A stretch of 21,080 nt of DNA from an uncultured Clostridia bacterium (lineage in GTDB: Bacteria > Bacillota > Clostridia > Oscillospirales > Oscillospiraceae). The stretch's first letter is position 1. Every line of letters begins with the position of its first letter. Position numbers and translations under genes: made by a program. Positions 20,971 to 21,080 of this stretch are shown one piece after another. The DNA is taken from the NCBI GenBank assembly GCA_947383645.1, contig CANDEH010000036.1, forward strand, positions 1 through 21,080. Reading direction: 5' to 3'. Below the pieces are notes generated by a model. It saw only the letters and a list, made by a program, of their open reading frames with translations. It did no database searches and was not told where the DNA came from.

Positions 20971-20997
20971 GGGGGCCGGCACAAAGTGCCGGCCCCG
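20971..20997. terminator. GC-rich hairpin near the window end
   Basis: GGGGCCGGCAC-AAA-GTGCCGGCCCC, followed after 9 bases by TTTTT on the plus strand. It could end a transcript, but no plus-strand gene is upstream; possibly for a gene beyond the window on the minus strand. The 80 bases after it are A/T-rich and may hold a promoter for such a gene. Confidence 0.55.
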
Positions 20998-21080
20998 TGC
21001 CGCTGTTTTTATATTAGACAAACATTAGAAAAGGTAAAAAGTAAAACAGGAAAAATTTTGCGGGGCAAAGCGGAGGACGC

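Overview
The window looks like chromosomal DNA of a high-GC anaerobic Firmicute, most likely an Oscillospiraceae-type gut Clostridia. This is an inference from protein style (acetyl-DAP lysine route, Gram-positive-type MurA, the murA-walJ-rlmH neighbourhood), strong Shine-Dalgarno sites and GC-rich codon use. I see no rRNA, tRNA, CRISPR array, transposase or phage gene.

Layout. 1-5716 (all minus): an unrecognised two-part protein, an NTF2/SnoaL-like protein, a Dabb-domain protein, a DUF4132-type protein, a HAD phosphatase and a Smr-domain protein, separated by palindrome-rich spacers. 5912-6385 (plus): a Nudix hydrolase with a clear promoter and terminator. 6816-10251 (minus): a lysine operon dapA-eamA-dapB-dapH led by a lysine riboswitch and attenuator. 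10333-13011 (plus): a VanZ-like protein, an M20 deacetylase that fits the N-acetyl-diaminopimelate step, a methylguanine-DNA methyltransferase and an ArsR-type regulator. 13345-17259 (minus): azlC-azlD, a VanX-like lipoprotein, phosphoglucomutase and a ModE-like regulator. 17434-20462 (minus): murA, walJ/yycJ and rlmH. The last ~600 bases hold the murA promoter and leader, a second-family repeat and a hairpin.

How genes work together. dapA, dapB and dapH make N-acetylated tetrahydrodipicolinate products; the M20 enzyme encoded divergently would remove the acetyl group after the (absent here) aminotransferase. The riboswitch would shut down dapA and the downstream operon, including an EamA transporter, when lysine is plentiful. 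MurA begins peptidoglycan precursor synthesis; WalJ and the VanX-like lipoprotein also belong to the cell-wall sphere, and diaminopimelate feeds the same wall.

Most unusual content. Intergenic spaces carry two families of mosaic palindromes. Within a family the hairpin arms change from copy to copy but stay complementary (paired changes on both arms), while loops and linkers stay conserved. Modules recur in both orientations, sometimes overlap stop codons, are tandemly duplicated in two places, and one mosaic lies inside the dap operon. I do not recognise these as a named repeat family.
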